Source: Homalodisca vitripennis (taxonomy: Eukaryota > Arthropoda > Insecta > Hemiptera > Cicadellidae). From it: DNA of 64,000 nt. Location of the stretch: contig NW_025776790.1 of NCBI RefSeq assembly GCF_021130785.1, forward strand, positions 50,584 to 114,583, read 5' to 3'. Position numbers and translations under genes: made by a program. Positions 53,376-64,000 of the stretch are shown piece after piece. How positions within the stretch are numbered: position 1 is the stretch's first letter; each line of letters begins with the position of its first letter. Below the pieces are notes generated by a model. That model did not search any database. It was not told the origin of the DNA and worked only from the letters and a program-made list of their open reading frames with translations.

Positions 53376-53770
53376 TGTGGCGTTTGCCACTTTATTTTGT
53401 TGGTCTTTGGACGGACCGGGAGCTGTTTCCTTACAGCTGGTCGAGCCATCTGTTTTACCAGATGGTTGTTCTCTTTCTAGATGTTTCTGTGGCTTTCTGG
53501 CTTTTTGATTGGTTCTAGTATTTTCAGGTTTTCTAGATATCGGGAATTAGGTTTCTTGTGCTCTTCTCTTCTGACTTCCATAGGGCAAGGACATCTTGGA
53601 GTTTTCTGTGGTCGGAGTTACAAAATCAAAGCTGGCTGCCCGCTCCCTCTACGAACCGGCACGGTGTTTTGGTGTTAATATCGTATGCCTACCTTCCAAT
53701 CAACGTTTCACGACCTCGTTTAATATTTAGGACCCAGTCTTTCCAAATTCAGTTTTCGAATATCGTCGCA
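53376..53770 (+). repeat. 3' LTR of the plus-strand Gypsy element
   Basis: 395 bp, one substitution from the 5' LTR. Confidence 0.96.
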
Positions 53771-53774
53771 AAAT
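53771..53774. repeat. target-site duplication (AAAT), right
   Basis: Matches 40190-40193. Confidence 0.88.
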
Positions 53775-56700
53775 AGTTAATACCATTTTTTTATGGCACA
53801 TTGTAGAATGAACAGGATGATATCCGACTTATAGCAGTTTTGTAAACAATGTTGGACAGTGAAACCAATGATTTCGTTTGATAGGAAATCTATGAATGTA
53901 GGCAATCCTATTATACAGTATTTTCCACTTAAAGACTTAGTGAAATAAAATACAGACACTCATTACTAGAACTCTAAAACAAGGTTATGAGCTAACTAGG
54001 TGATTATAATAACTAGTAAGTAACACAGATCTATGATATTTATCGCGACTCAGACAATGTGCATAATGTTGTACGAGACCAGAGTACTAGGTAGATAAAT
54101 AGCTCAAAGTATCTAAGCGCTATGTTTTATAAACCTTAATTTCACCAAGAATAATTGTTTTTTTATAATAATTTCAGTATTTTTGTTTTCGGATTCAATA
54201 GGTGAACATAACAATATTCTACACTATGTGCGATATAAGTATAAAATTTTAACAAGGTTAAAAGTATGTTAACTACTAAGGTAATATAATAAAGAGGCTG
54301 AATTATGTGTTTTTAAAATGGATATTTTGTACACGTGATATGAGAATAATATATTACGAGTTAAATGGTAAAATGAGCAACAAAGAAAGTCAAGACAGCC
54401 TTTGTTTGGCAGGGTTGTTACTGCATTTTATATAAGAGAAAGATGGAATTTTATCGTAGGAAGCTGTTGAGGTATTTTTCACAAACAAAGCCAACAATAT
54501 GATACTCTGTTGTTTCCATAGTAAACGTGATACCGAAGCTTCGTACACTTTATTCTTCAAGTTTGATATCGTGGTATCATAAATTAAGTTATTTATGTAG
54601 TAACAAGTAACTATATCTGCTTGGGTTACTATATCAAGCCACTACTACAAGTAGTGGCTAAAATCCTTGATGAATCGAGATATTTAATTGGAGATGTTAT
54701 ATATCGATATAAAATTGTGTACAAATAAAACGGAAATGGTTACGCAAACAGAAATTCACTTAATATCAGGTTATTGAAACGATCTGAGTATTTCCCATAT
54801 TAAGGCATAAACAATTCTGAGCTTTTATTTTGGAAACAAAATTATAGAAGATATCTTATTGCCAAAGACATAACTAACAAATATTCACAATATCTTTTGT
54901 TTTTCTCCTGAATGCGCATTTTAGTAATTAACCGGCGAGAAAAAATTGTTGAAATGTTTTGGTCGAATTTTAAAATAATCCTTTTACGTAAAATCAGCAG
55001 AGTTCTTTTCTAAACTAAGAGGAACTAATCTATAAAATTGCAAACCTCTAAGACCTGTAACGATTTTTACCGCAAGCCGGACGGATAGACGGAGAAACGG
55101 ACTTGCAATATTGGTTTAGTTTGAATATTATTTGAAGTCAGTTGTATTGAGGGATGGAGAGAATACATGTAATTAGCAAATAATTTTTAAGTTTCTTTCA
55201 GTTTGTCTCAATTGCCCATTTAAAAAATTATTTTTGCCAAATAATACGTTAATGTACTTGCTAACTGGCTGTTAATTACGAACTAAACTTTATTTTTACC
55301 ATACAAGTTTTAAAGAAATAAGCGTGTCTTTGACACGACGGAATATCCACACCACACCTTCGGATAATACTGCATCAGCCACGTGGAGTGGTGAGGTGAC
55401 TTTCAACAGTTCCGATATCACAATAAGCCCGGCATTGAACGGTAAAATTTTGCTTGTCGTGGCTTGTTCGTATTATTGAGAGGCGTAGCTTTGACCAAAC
55501 TTGATTTGATCCTGAAATCTATGGAAGGTTACTCCACTAATGTTTGACAAGAAATTGCACACTGTAAATTTTTAAAATAGTAAAAGTCTCTAAAAAATAT
55601 CGTCCAGCTTAGAGCTCAAAATGGAAAGAATGTGTTGCCAGGTAAAAGCTTATTAATAAAAAGTTGAATTAAAGATGCTCTCTGAAACTTTCACTGTATT
55701 TATATTTGAGAGCAATGTCTATCTTTAAAAGATGTATAGCGTAGCATGAGATTGATTACTGTATTTCTTAATTGGGTAAACATCTATACATAAAAACTGT
55801 GATATATACAGAAGATGTACTACTAAAAAATAACATCTGAAATGATTAAACACATTTTAGTATATCTCAAGGAACCATTATACTCTCAAATTAGGTCGTT
55901 TATGAATATAGCATTGCATACATTAAGTGAATAACACACTTCACCACATATACGAGTAGTAAGTTTCGTCTTGTGCATTTTTTATGAAATCACTACATGT
56001 TTCAGACGGTACTTTCAGGTATTTAACTGATTTTCAAATCAAGTGCATTATTTTTAGCATTGTATGTGCTTCATCGATCAAACATGAGTACTGTCTGCGT
56101 ACATGTAACAGACTATGTTCAATAAACTACACTTGATAGTTTTCACTGGAGGTGTCGAAATATTTCAGGTTATTAGAACATAATTTAATTATTGTTTGAT
56201 TTTTTCGTCAAGTTACTAACATTTTAATTTGAGAATTATTATAATTTTATTTTGGCATATACAATTAGAAAAAACAGTTTCACTGGAACTCTACACATAT
56301 AATTGTTACGTCACACTGAAACAGATGGACAGACACGGCGGACAGACGGACAGCTAGCTAATGGCCTGTCAGTGTCAAGTGAGGTTAGGTCTCTCAGTAG
56401 GGCCGCTACCCAAGCAGATAAGCGTCTTATGGTGAATTTATACATAATGACAGATTTAAAGAAGTGAATAAACTGTTGGTAGTAAATACTCTTACAAAAA
56501 TTACAAAAATTAAATGCAGTGCACAATAAATCCAAAAATCTAATGACAAGGTGAAAACATTTAAGATTATCACACCCGATTCTTTGATATATAACCTGCA
56601 ATTAAGTTCTCTGTGTTTATGTTCTGGATGGAAGGTATCCAATGAAATCAAGATTAATTAGAATAAAAGTATTTGTAATATTAACAATAGAAATTTTGGT

Positions 56701-57733
56701 ACGTGGACCAAGACTACGTCATTTTTGAATTTGTACCATGTAAAATGTTGTTTATTTCATGGTCATGTCCGTCTTTTCATAAAAATTATTGCAAAAGTTA
56801 TACTTTTCAGCACAGTATAACACGATCTTGATATTTAAACAGTATTTAAAAACAGAATAGATTTACGTTGATAATGTTTAAAACAACGCTATACAGTACA
56901 TTGATAAAACTATGCCTGATTAGGCTATTATTTGTAATTGTATCCAATAAATGTTTAGTAATAATTTAGAGTGAATTACAACTATACATGTTTTGGTATT
57001 AAAGGATATTAAAATTCATGTGCAAAATGCTTGAAGTAATTAGATAATTTAGTGTTTTGCACCATAATATAAGAATGAGGTAGAAAGAACAGTGACTGCA
57101 GGCTAAAAATTGTCGTCACTTATTGTCTGAAATGATTTACTCCAACCTCATCTTCCTATAGAACTTCCTATAGTATTGTAAAACTGCCTCACTTAAAATA
57201 AAATATGACTTTTGCGGCTTTGAGGGAACTTTCTGATATTGTTCATAAGATAGTAGTTTATTGAACTATAACACTGACTGCAAGAGTAAAGTGAATTTTA
57301 GCAACATGTTTGTCAAATGCGAGTATTTAACCGCGGCTATAGGCATGATATTGCCTATTGAATAACATGCACGTTTCAAATTATATCTTATTCAAATGAC
57401 GTAATACTGCCTTCTGAAATAAATGATGAAGCTGGAAGGTATACCAATCTTCACATCAATTTCAGAATAATTACTTTAAGTTTAATGTTTTTGATGTTAA
57501 GTTTAATGCTTTTATGTTACTTTTAATTTTTGCAAGTCCTGAAGTCAGAGAGTAAAACACTTCTTACGAGTATCAATGAAATACACAAATTGTTTATTGC
57601 AATCATTAACACTTGAAATATTTTAAATTAGAGTGGAGAAACACTAAGTTCATAGAAATCATAGTATGAGCACCTATGGTGTAAAAATACTTATGGAGTC
57701 CTATACAAATTTTGAAGGCGTTGACTTTTACTC
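53775..57733. other. AT-rich non-coding stretch
   Basis: No gene is established. A GC-richer block at about 55300-55480 stays open in one frame on each strand without an ATG. Small blocks with GACGGATAGACGG (55080) and GGACAGACGGACAG (56340) look like relics of LINE or SINE 3' ends. Confidence 0.45.
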
Positions 57734-57788
57734 CAGGGGTATGGAATGGAGTAGTTAGGAATTTCGTTCGGAGGCGGGGTCTTAAACC

Positions 57789-57806
57789 CGGAAACGGAAG
57801 TTTCCG
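57789..57806. repeat. perfect hairpin, 7-bp stem and 4-base loop
   Basis: CGGAAAC-GGAA-GTTTCCG, within a GC-rich block (57734-57820) that starts CAGGGGTATGG and ends CCCCCCCCTG. The block lies about 320 bases beyond the stop codon of the hAT remnant, so it may be subterminal sequence of that element. Confidence 0.75.
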
Positions 57807-58139
57807 ACCTCCCCCCCCTGAAAATTTTTGTAGAATTGGGTACTAAATGGAGGGTTTTAAAACTAATTTTATCACTTTACATAAAAATATAAATAATTTT
57901 CTAATAAAATTATTATTAAACTCATGATTTATAAATATTTTTATTTCTTTAATGTTGAAGCAAAGTAATTGTACTTCATGTCAATATACTAAAGTATAGT
58001 GTTGTATTTGGCTGAATCGTCGAACAATTTCAAATAAATGTGTACGTATAGAAAACCAAAAGTTAGAGCATTAATTAAGATATATTAATAACATTGAAAC
58101 ATTACGAAAAATAAATAAACAACAAAATAAATATTTCAG

Positions 58140-58342
58140 TTAGAGACCTAATCTCCTGTTTCCACAGATTTCATAGATTCCTTCGTTACTGTGGATTGGA
58201 GCTGGATGGTGAATTGACAGTAGAACAATCCCATTTAATCTTTCATTACTCGTAGAATTCCTCAGGTAACATGTAGTGCTCTTGTAGGATGAGAAGGATT
58301 TTTCTACCTCTGCTGTGGAGGCTGGTAGTGTGTCAAGCGCCT
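58140..58342 (-). pseudogene. hAT transposase C-terminal dimerisation exon
   Basis: On the minus strand TTTATATTGCAG|GCG is a good splice acceptor near 58343. The frame that follows reads LDTLPASTAEVEKSFSSYK and YLRNSTSNERLNGIVLLSIH, the conserved hAT C-terminal dimerisation pattern (L-P-x-S-x-A-E-x-E-x-S-F-S...L-R...R-L...L...H), and ends at a stop at 58140. No other exon was found upstream (to the right). It could be the last exon of a hAT element, or of a host gene derived from one; the intact frame and splice site leave both open. It differs from the hAT in the Gypsy leader (LPASTAEVEKSFSS versus LPVSVASGERSFSK), so it is another family. Confidence 0.75.
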
Positions 58343-58359
58343 GCAATATAAAAGTCATT

Positions 58360-59785
58360 TGCAGTTCTGTATAGTTTATTTCTTATAGTTTCAACCAGAA
58401 ATAAGTAATGGATGGTTTGAAATGTTAATGATTGTTTTCAAAAAATATTGATATTTAAAAATAGTTTTGATTAAAGTATGTTTTAACTATTAAATCTACA
58501 AGAAACTGTATTAAAATATGTTTATTTAAACAAACTAAAAAAACAAAATATTCTTGTTTAGGCCTAATTAGTTTTATTATTATAAATAGTTTCATGAAGT
58601 AAATCATTTATAACAAAGTATAAGTTTTTGACGCAGGTGCCTAGAATTGGCATAGATTTCTTGGGAATGTCATAAGAAATTTAATAGCGTCGGTGGAACT
58701 TTTCAGACACCCAACTTAACGAAGTCGATATATATATTGACTTAGACGTTGGTTGTAAAAATATACTTCGTTAAAATATCGTCTACTTCCAGCTATTGTA
58801 ATATACTGTGTTGAATAAAAAATATAGGTCTTCCAAGGGTTTCAACCGTATTTCATCAGCTATTGGGTTTATCTTTATAAAAATCATCACATTATCTGTT
58901 GAGAGTGTCATCCCAAATTAGAACATTCGTTCGGTAGGACTTTGATTGCAAACATAAAAAGTGTCTCTTTCACTTTTAGTATCGATAAAAGACTACAAAA
59001 TTTTCATCTATAATTCTAGAATATTTTATTGTTTGTATTTCATTCTGAGTGTATTCCTGTGTCTTTCGTTGCACTAACCGGTATTAAGTTATCTATTTGT
59101 AGCTAGTAAGTTCTTGAAATATGAAGTAGCATTTTATTAACTGTTTACCTACATACAGGTATAGGTTCATCCTAAACTTAAACTTTCAAGGTCAAATAAT
59201 TCTAAAGTTAACGGGTGCCTGGGCAGACAGAAATCAGAATTCGTAATCAGCTTATCAAGAAAAACTTACTGTACATTTTTTACGAGGGTTGACTTTAATT
59301 TAATTAACATGTATTTGTTTTAATTTACAGAAAATAGGTAACAGTCATTTAATATTAATATATAATTTATTGTTTACTTTAATATATTTGGCAGTAATTC
59401 TGCTAATCTAAACAAAACAAAAGCTTTGGTTTATCGCAAAAAATAACAAATAAATAATGCATTATAATCTCAAAACTGTAAATTACGTTTCGTTACTTAT
59501 TTCAATTTACAGTATAGTAAAATTTATATCAGTTAAGTGGAAATTAAAAAATTAAAACCCTTATTGATTAGTTATGAAGAGATTTAAATGACTCAGAACT
59601 TTCCAAACTTCTCTTATCTCTTTTCACTTGGTTGAATTCGTTCAGATTACTTGTCACAAAGAGAACTTTATAAGTAATTTCTTACTTTCTTTGTGCTCCT
59701 CTTGGTATCTCAGTTTGAATAAACACAAAAGATAATATTTCTTATTAGATTCTATACTGAAATAGTAGTTGTTAGTTTATTGCAG
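58360..59785. other. AT-rich non-coding stretch
   Basis: No further transposase exon or other gene is recognised. Confidence 0.45.
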
Positions 59786-59904
59786 ACGTGTATATATATA
59801 TATATATACGTATCTGAAGAAGTATGCTGACATACGAAAATTTATAAAAAGAGTTTACCAATATTCGGTTTTTTTTTATTTCTACACGAAGAGAATACAT
59901 ATTG

Positions 59905-59908
59905 ATAT

Positions 59909-59954
<46 letters not shown>
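59905..59954. repeat. (TA)n microsatellite
   Basis: About 50 bases of TA, with one interruption near 59921; a shorter TA tract lies at about 59792-59808. Confidence 0.95.
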
Positions 59955-59956
<2 letters not shown>

Positions 59957-62900
59957 AAAGTATGTCACCTCCAATTTAACCAGTATATTTCATCTATTAG
60001 TAACTCTTTACCTACTTCTATAAAAATTATTCCCTTAGTAAAGGCTTGTAAACATTATTTTACTAAATATACAGAGTGTCCAAAAATTACTCTATTAATA
60101 ATGATGTAATGTGCAAAATTTGCATAATTTTCAGTCAAAATACAGTAAGACTGGTTTTTTAAAATGTTCAGTAAAATCATATTACATTTCAGAATAGTGG
60201 GTACACTAAATTTGCAAACTGTAATCACTCCATAAATCAAGATATAACGAAAATTTAAAAAAGTTAAGAAACGGGTTCCATTCATGTGCACATATTGATA
60301 CTAAATTATTTCTTTGTATCCGAGTCTGCTGATTGTTGCAACTGAGACCTCAAATAGCCTGCTTAATTTTATCATTTTTTTAGCTGTTGTCCAGAATGTA
60401 TAACATTTTAAGAAGTGAGTTGGTCTACATTTAATTTCTTTGCACCAGCGGTAAATATCTTTTTTATTTATCTCTTTTTATAGTAAGCTGCACGCCGAGT
60501 CAATATCTAATAATGAACACAGTAACGTAGAAAAACAAATATTTTTTTATTTAATGTTATTAAAATTCTTAAATACACACCTACATTACTAGTACTAGAA
60601 AAGTAAAAAATAATTTGTACAAAATTTATATGTTTGTGAATTTTTAGTTTGATTAAACTTTAAAAGCTAACAAATTTAAACAAAGTTGAGTAAAACGTTC
60701 AATTTAGTTATGTATAATAATAAGTTTATTTTTATTGTTATTTTGGTAGTTTGGGTGAATTATAAACATATGTCAGGTCATATATCAAGTAACAAAATAT
60801 TAAAAAATTTATTCGATATACAAAACGTGTTATAGTACGTTATGGTGAAATGTTTTATAATAGCAAGATGGATTGGGTACTCAGAATAACTTACCACACT
60901 CTCACAATGGTGTAGTAGTATAAAAATACATAGTATAGTATAAAAGATAAAAATGGATTCACTCTCTCTCTCTCCTCCCCTCCCCCCTCTCGCTCTCGCT
61001 CTCCCCTAAAATCGCTCTAATTACCACCAAGAAGAGAAATATTAGAATTATACTTGATAAATATTTACTCTTTCCACCAAATTTTAACTACATGTTAGAA
61101 TTAGTGTTATATGAGAAGGTGCAAACCACAAGGTTTTTTCATTTGTTGGAAGGAGTGAGGAGGGAGATCGACCCAATTTGACTGTAGCGTGCCGAAGCTA
61201 TTATTGCTGTCACTTGATGCCCTTAATTTAATAACCGGAACTCATTTTCAGAGCTGCCAGTTGAAACTGAATAAAACTTATAATGTAACCTAACCTGCCT
61301 TACGCCGAGTATTTGACTTGTTTCACGCATTTAAAAACTTACCCCTTCGTTAATTCGTAATAGATACATAAAGAGCACTTAAAGACGATTGGATTCATAA
61401 TCTTATTTCCATGACAGTTTCCATCCTAAATTAGTAAAAATTTCTATTTCAAAAACCCGAAAGTATTTACAGTTCACTGTCAGGTTTTATGCCATAGCGT
61501 TTTTATTTTAAATTGTAGCTTAGATTGGAAGTTTTCGCCTTCTATGGACCATACATGCTCAATATTATAGATAATATTTAAGGCTTTCTGCAAGTCTCAT
61601 TACAGGAAATACTATTTGCCATTGACTGTAAGTAAGGGTTTGCCTCTCTTGCTATGAGATTGCAGGTTCAATGCCCACCCGAATGGTTTATTAAAATTTG
61701 AAAATATTTTTGTTTGCTGTCACTCAAGACGTTTAATGTAATCAATAAAAAAGCCTCCTTCACAAAAATAATCCCCTTACCCACCAAAAAGGAAATTTAG
61801 AAGATTATTGTAAATCATACTGATGACATTGATCATCATTACTAATAAAAGACACAATCCCGTAAATTAGGTGTATGCATTTAATATTTGTATGCAGATA
61901 AGTTTTATTTACGTATTTTGTGTGTACTAAAAGTAATGGATGTTTGCTGTACTGGCTTATTAACAAAACAGATGTGTGAGTTGTGCAGTGTGCTATACCA
62001 AATCAATGCAAAATATCTCCGCCTTTTTTCGTACTACAGTTGATAATAACAATCATGCGTTCTTCATACATCATTTCTGAAACCTCTTTGAATCTCTCCT
62101 CAGCATCATAACTAAGATTTATTGTTCTTTTTCTCTGAAAACTATTAATACAATGTTACTAATTATCTAAGTTCTATTGACCGTTTGACAGTTTTTTCTC
62201 TTCATTTTCCTTCAGATAACTGGGTTTGATTCTATGCAAATTTCTCCAGATAGTAATTAATGGCATACATAATTTCATACCAGTCATTTTAACTTTGAAA
62301 TCCCAAAAATATTTTATTCGTTATAGTTACTTCTTATTTATAAATAGACTTTTGATGTAACTTTTAGGTAGAATTTAGCGAAGCGTATTACTCGAAGGGC
62401 TGAAAAATGTATTTCTATTTCCTTACCTCTCTCTGATTATCAGCAAATCTTGAAGAGCAATTTGCCCTAAAACATGTCACTTCAAGAAGATTTTACTCAG
62501 AACTAGGGAATATCTTTACATAGTTATATCACGTTCTGGTATCGGGTTCAACGTTATAAAATTTAAAGTTACGATACCATTGATTGGGAACGCAGTCCCA
62601 AATATATATATAAAATGTTATATACTTAAGAATTGTAACAAAATTAAGACAACGTTGTTTTTTACTATATAATTGGGGCAAAAGGGAATCCATCACGTAG
62701 GACTTGTATTATATAGCAGAGAAGTTTGCTTTAACTTTCCGCATATTAAGAGTTCATAGTGAAGGTTTACTCAAATAAGGACACTTATTTTGTATGTGAA
62801 ACTATACAAATTCATAACTGAGAAGAACTTTTACAAAGGAATTCGATTGCCGTAAAGAATTAGCCTTAAGAGATAAAATATGTTATATGTTATGAGAATG

Positions 62901-64000
62901 AGCCTTATATTACAATGCATGTTAAATTATAAATCATAAGATTTAATTCGAATATAATGAATTTTTAATACTATTCAGTTCGAAAGTAAGCAACATATCT
63001 AACATTATATTTGTTTTAACTGGGTTTTACTTCACGAAATATGTCAACACGCATCTTCATTCAACACTATACTTAATGATAAATTATAAGTTTTACCTTG
63101 AAAATTATGACGCTCCCTAATGAGAAAAGCATTAAGTTTTTATTGCATATTTTGTTTTAAGAGTAACATTTGTAAAAAATTTCAAATGATTTAGTTTAAG
63201 ATATTTAGTTGAAGTCCGATAAACATTTGTTTATACAATTTTAAATGTTACATATAACAGCTAATGAACGTGTAAGTACATATGTTCACTTCTTAAAAGT
63301 AATAGTTTTCGTTGAAAAACTTTTTACTTCGATTCATAATCGTTTCAATTAATAAAACGACAAGCTTTGACCAGATACTTTAGTGTTTTGTTATTACAGA
63401 AGGAAAAAAATTAAGTACCACGTGGGAAATAAAAATTTGGGGCATCTGATATAACTTTTAAAAACTAAAGAAACAATTGGTTGCGGAATTACGTGTTGCG
63501 TCCGAATATATTATATCTATAACGAAATGCCGAAGTAAAAACTATAAATATAAAATTCTGACATATGGACCAACTATACTTATGAATTTAATTTAGTTTA
63601 AAATACTTTAAAAGTAGGCCTTATGTTTCAAAGAAATTGTTTAAATGTATTCTAAATTCCATTACTATTAATTTAGTTTCAAATAATTTATGTTCATAAT
63701 GTTTTTTTAGTTACGAATTCGTTCCATATTGTATTCTACTATTAACCTTGCTGCAAAGGATTTATTCAAAGTAAAGTTCTTACAGAAGTGTTGTTTTCGA
63801 GATTACTTGTAAGTAGCTGTTTAATATAAACTGTTTCTCTTTTAATAAACGGATCCGACAACTTTGAGAGAGCAGAACGTTTCCTTTACGCTTTGACAGT
63901 CTGAAGCATTTCGAAACTTAATATAATGTTTATGTCTTTTTCCTGTTTAAAACTTGTCCATTGTGCCGAAATTAAACCTATAAAGTCTTGTTAGTTGTCA
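59955..64000. other. AT-rich non-coding stretch
   Basis: No gene is recognised. It holds a CT-rich tract (60960-61007) and, at about 61640-61700, a GGTTCAATGCC sequence resembling a tRNA-type B box without a convincing A box. Confidence 0.45.
60960..61007. repeat. pyrimidine (CT/CCCT) microsatellite
   Basis: 48 bases of almost pure C and T, with two CTCGCT units. Confidence 0.93.

Larger units (their letters stand above)
40194..53770 (+). mobile_element. Gypsy LTR retrotransposon without env, interrupted by a hAT transposon
   Basis: The order is 5' LTR (40194-40588), primer site, a long leader split by the hAT element, gag (46918-48379), pol (48418-51548), 1.8 kb of untranslated 3' sequence, polypurine tract and 3' LTR (53376-53770). 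The total is 13,577 bp, or 9,631 bp once the hAT and its duplicated 8 bases are removed. The LTRs differ at a single position in 395 (A versus G, CTTGAAGTT/CTTGGAGTT), so insertion was recent. Gag and pol nevertheless carry several frameshifts. Both non-coding flanks are long and T-rich, which is unusual for an element of this size without env. Confidence 0.95.

Noticed and set aside
57734..57820. 87-bp MITE with CAGGGG ends
   Set aside because: The flanking 8 bases (TTTTACTC and AAAATTTT) do not match, so it is not an independent insertion with these ends.
61640..61700. tRNA or tRNA-derived SINE
   Set aside because: GGTTCAATGCC resembles a B box, but there is no good A box and no cloverleaf could be drawn.

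Overview
The window looks like AT-rich, intron- and transposon-dominated animal chromosomal DNA, most likely from an insect. The reasons are an endogenous retrovirus with a baculovirus-F-like envelope, I-clade and CR1/jockey-like LINEs, a Penelope-like fossil, two hAT families, long (TA)n tracts, and no bacterial gene organisation. The species cannot be named from the sequence alone. No complete host gene was recognised. The best host-gene candidate is a short terminal coding exon on the minus strand near 1.7 kb.

Layout. 1-2.99 kb is non-coding apart from that exon, and ends in a 167-bp tandem duplication. 2.99-7.77 kb is a minus-strand LINE with a PHD-finger/coiled-coil ORF1 and an endonuclease plus RT ORF2, all broken. 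7.78-7.95 kb holds two (TA)n tracts flanking a perfect 65-bp inverted copy of that LINE's own ORF1. 7.95-12.03 kb is a 5'-truncated minus-strand I-type LINE with a decayed endonuclease, RT and RNase H. 14.0-16.25 kb is an unusually large (2.25 kb) solo LTR with a 4-bp target duplication, a TATA promoter, a splice donor and a ~70-bp minisatellite. A four-copy 108-bp array follows at 16.76-17.21 kb. A Penelope-like RT fossil lies near 20 kb, and an unidentified four-stop pseudo-ORF near 21.2 kb.

25.85-35.68 kb is a complete minus-strand endogenous retrovirus (Gypsy/errantivirus-like). It has 466-467-bp LTRs that are nearly identical, a TGTC target duplication, a tRNA-Leu-type primer site, gag and pol each broken by few lesions, and an uninterrupted 651-codon env. 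40.19-53.77 kb is a plus-strand Gypsy element with 395-bp LTRs differing at one base and AAAT target duplications. Its 5' leader is split by a 3.94-kb hAT transposon (41.258-45.195 kb) with an exact 8-bp target duplication. A second hAT remnant, one terminal exon with a good splice acceptor, lies at 58.1 kb. The remainder (17-25, 36-40, 54-64 kb) is AT-rich sequence with microsatellites and no gene I can support.

How the parts relate. The nested hAT must be younger than the Gypsy insertion. Near-identical LTRs make both LTR elements recent, yet their gag/pol frames are broken, often next to homopolymer runs. This means either quick decay with mobilisation in trans, or indel errors in the assembly. 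The giant solo LTR shares its terminal 11 bases with the endogenous retrovirus LTR, so they may be distant relatives.
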